Source of the DNA: Deltaproteobacteria bacterium
Lineage (GTDB): Bacteria > Desulfobacterota > Desulfobacteria > Desulfobacterales > JAFDMD01
Length of the DNA stretch: 35,084 nt
Assembly: GCA_019306185.1 (NCBI GenBank)
Contig: JAFDMD010000010.1
Location: 1-35,084 of the forward strand
Reading direction: 5' to 3'
Shown: positions 34,976 to 35,084 of the stretch, in pieces
Layout: every line of letters starts with the position of its first letter
How positions within the stretch are numbered: position 1 is the first letter of the stretch
The notes under the pieces: generated by a model
What the model was told of the DNA's origin: nothing
The model's database searches: none
The model's input: only the letters and a program-made list of their open reading frames with translations
Program-made: the position numbers and the translations under genes

Positions 34976-35084
34976 GGGTCTGTTGACATTTTCGGAATAA
35001 CAGCTTGAAATACCATCGCAATCTCGTAAATTGTTTTTTTTTACATATAAAAGTAATAATGAGATTGCGATGGTTCGACTAATG
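34976..35084. mobile_element. IS-end-like sequence interrupting F1-h, cut by window end
   Basis: Starts 'gggtctgttgacatttt', which resembles insertion-sequence termini I have seen elsewhere. It contains a perfect 13-bp inverted repeat CCATCGCAATCTC (35013-35025) / GAGATTGCGATGG (35061-35073) with a 35-nt T/A-rich loop, and ends 'ttcgactaatg'. No transposase is visible in the window. Confidence 0.35.

Overview
This is an AT-rich bacterial chromosomal window, mostly housekeeping, with long repeat-filled intergenic spaces. The markers are a septal RlpA lipoprotein, two lipobox-type outer-membrane-style lipoproteins, a deltaproteobacterial-looking RadC plus Cys-rich small protein pair, a multi-subunit 2-oxoacid:ferredoxin oxidoreductase, LarC, and a dnaG-rpoD pair behind his genes. 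Together they suggest a Gram-negative, probably anaerobic lineage of deltaproteobacterial grade. A relative of Ca. Acidulodesulfobacterales (Sva0485) would fit, but that is a guess from gene style, not a placement. I saw no rRNA, tRNA, CRISPR array, phage module or complete insertion sequence.

Layout. At 0.2-2.4 kb (minus) are a PP-loop tRNA-thiolation-like enzyme and RlpA. At 2.6-4.1 kb (plus) are a thiolase and an uncatalogued 51-aa membrane peptide. At 4.3-9.9 kb (plus) is a tight run: AI-2E/PerM-family permease, gyrA, gpsA, radC and a small Cys-rich protein. pgk and a VTT/TVP38-type membrane protein follow (plus). At 12.6-15.0 kb (minus) a metal-efflux-type permease with a C-terminal HMA domain overlaps larC. 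At 15.7-16.9 kb (plus) are two tandem, near-identical secreted chalcone-isomerase-like proteins. At 17.5-21.4 kb (minus) is a five-gene operon, porD-A-B-C plus a DmsB/PsrB-type four-cluster Fe-S protein. At 21.9-27.4 kb (minus) are hisB, a lipoprotein gene, hisA, dnaG and rpoD. At 28.2-29.5 kb (plus) are an acylphosphatase and a secreted NTF2-like protein. At 30.2-34.4 kb (minus) is an Aap/Bzt-type polar amino-acid ABC transporter whose second permease gene is frameshifted.

The most unusual content is in the gaps. Family F2 is a palindromic element of about 140 bp. Five copies begin at, or within a few bases of, a gene's stop codon, and all five read in the same orientation relative to that gene, which argues for a transcribed 3'-UTR/terminator-like role. 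Family F1 is 215-460 bp with terminal inverted repeats (TTAGTCGATGCTGAAAAA type) and usually carries an internal REP-like palindrome (AAGGGATTTCTC...GAAATGACA). One copy lacks that core cleanly. A third module of about 95 bp occurs twice next to or inside F1. In three places F1's right end abuts F2, giving composite blocks. The window ends inside an F1 copy interrupted by an IS-end-like sequence with a 13-bp inverted repeat.
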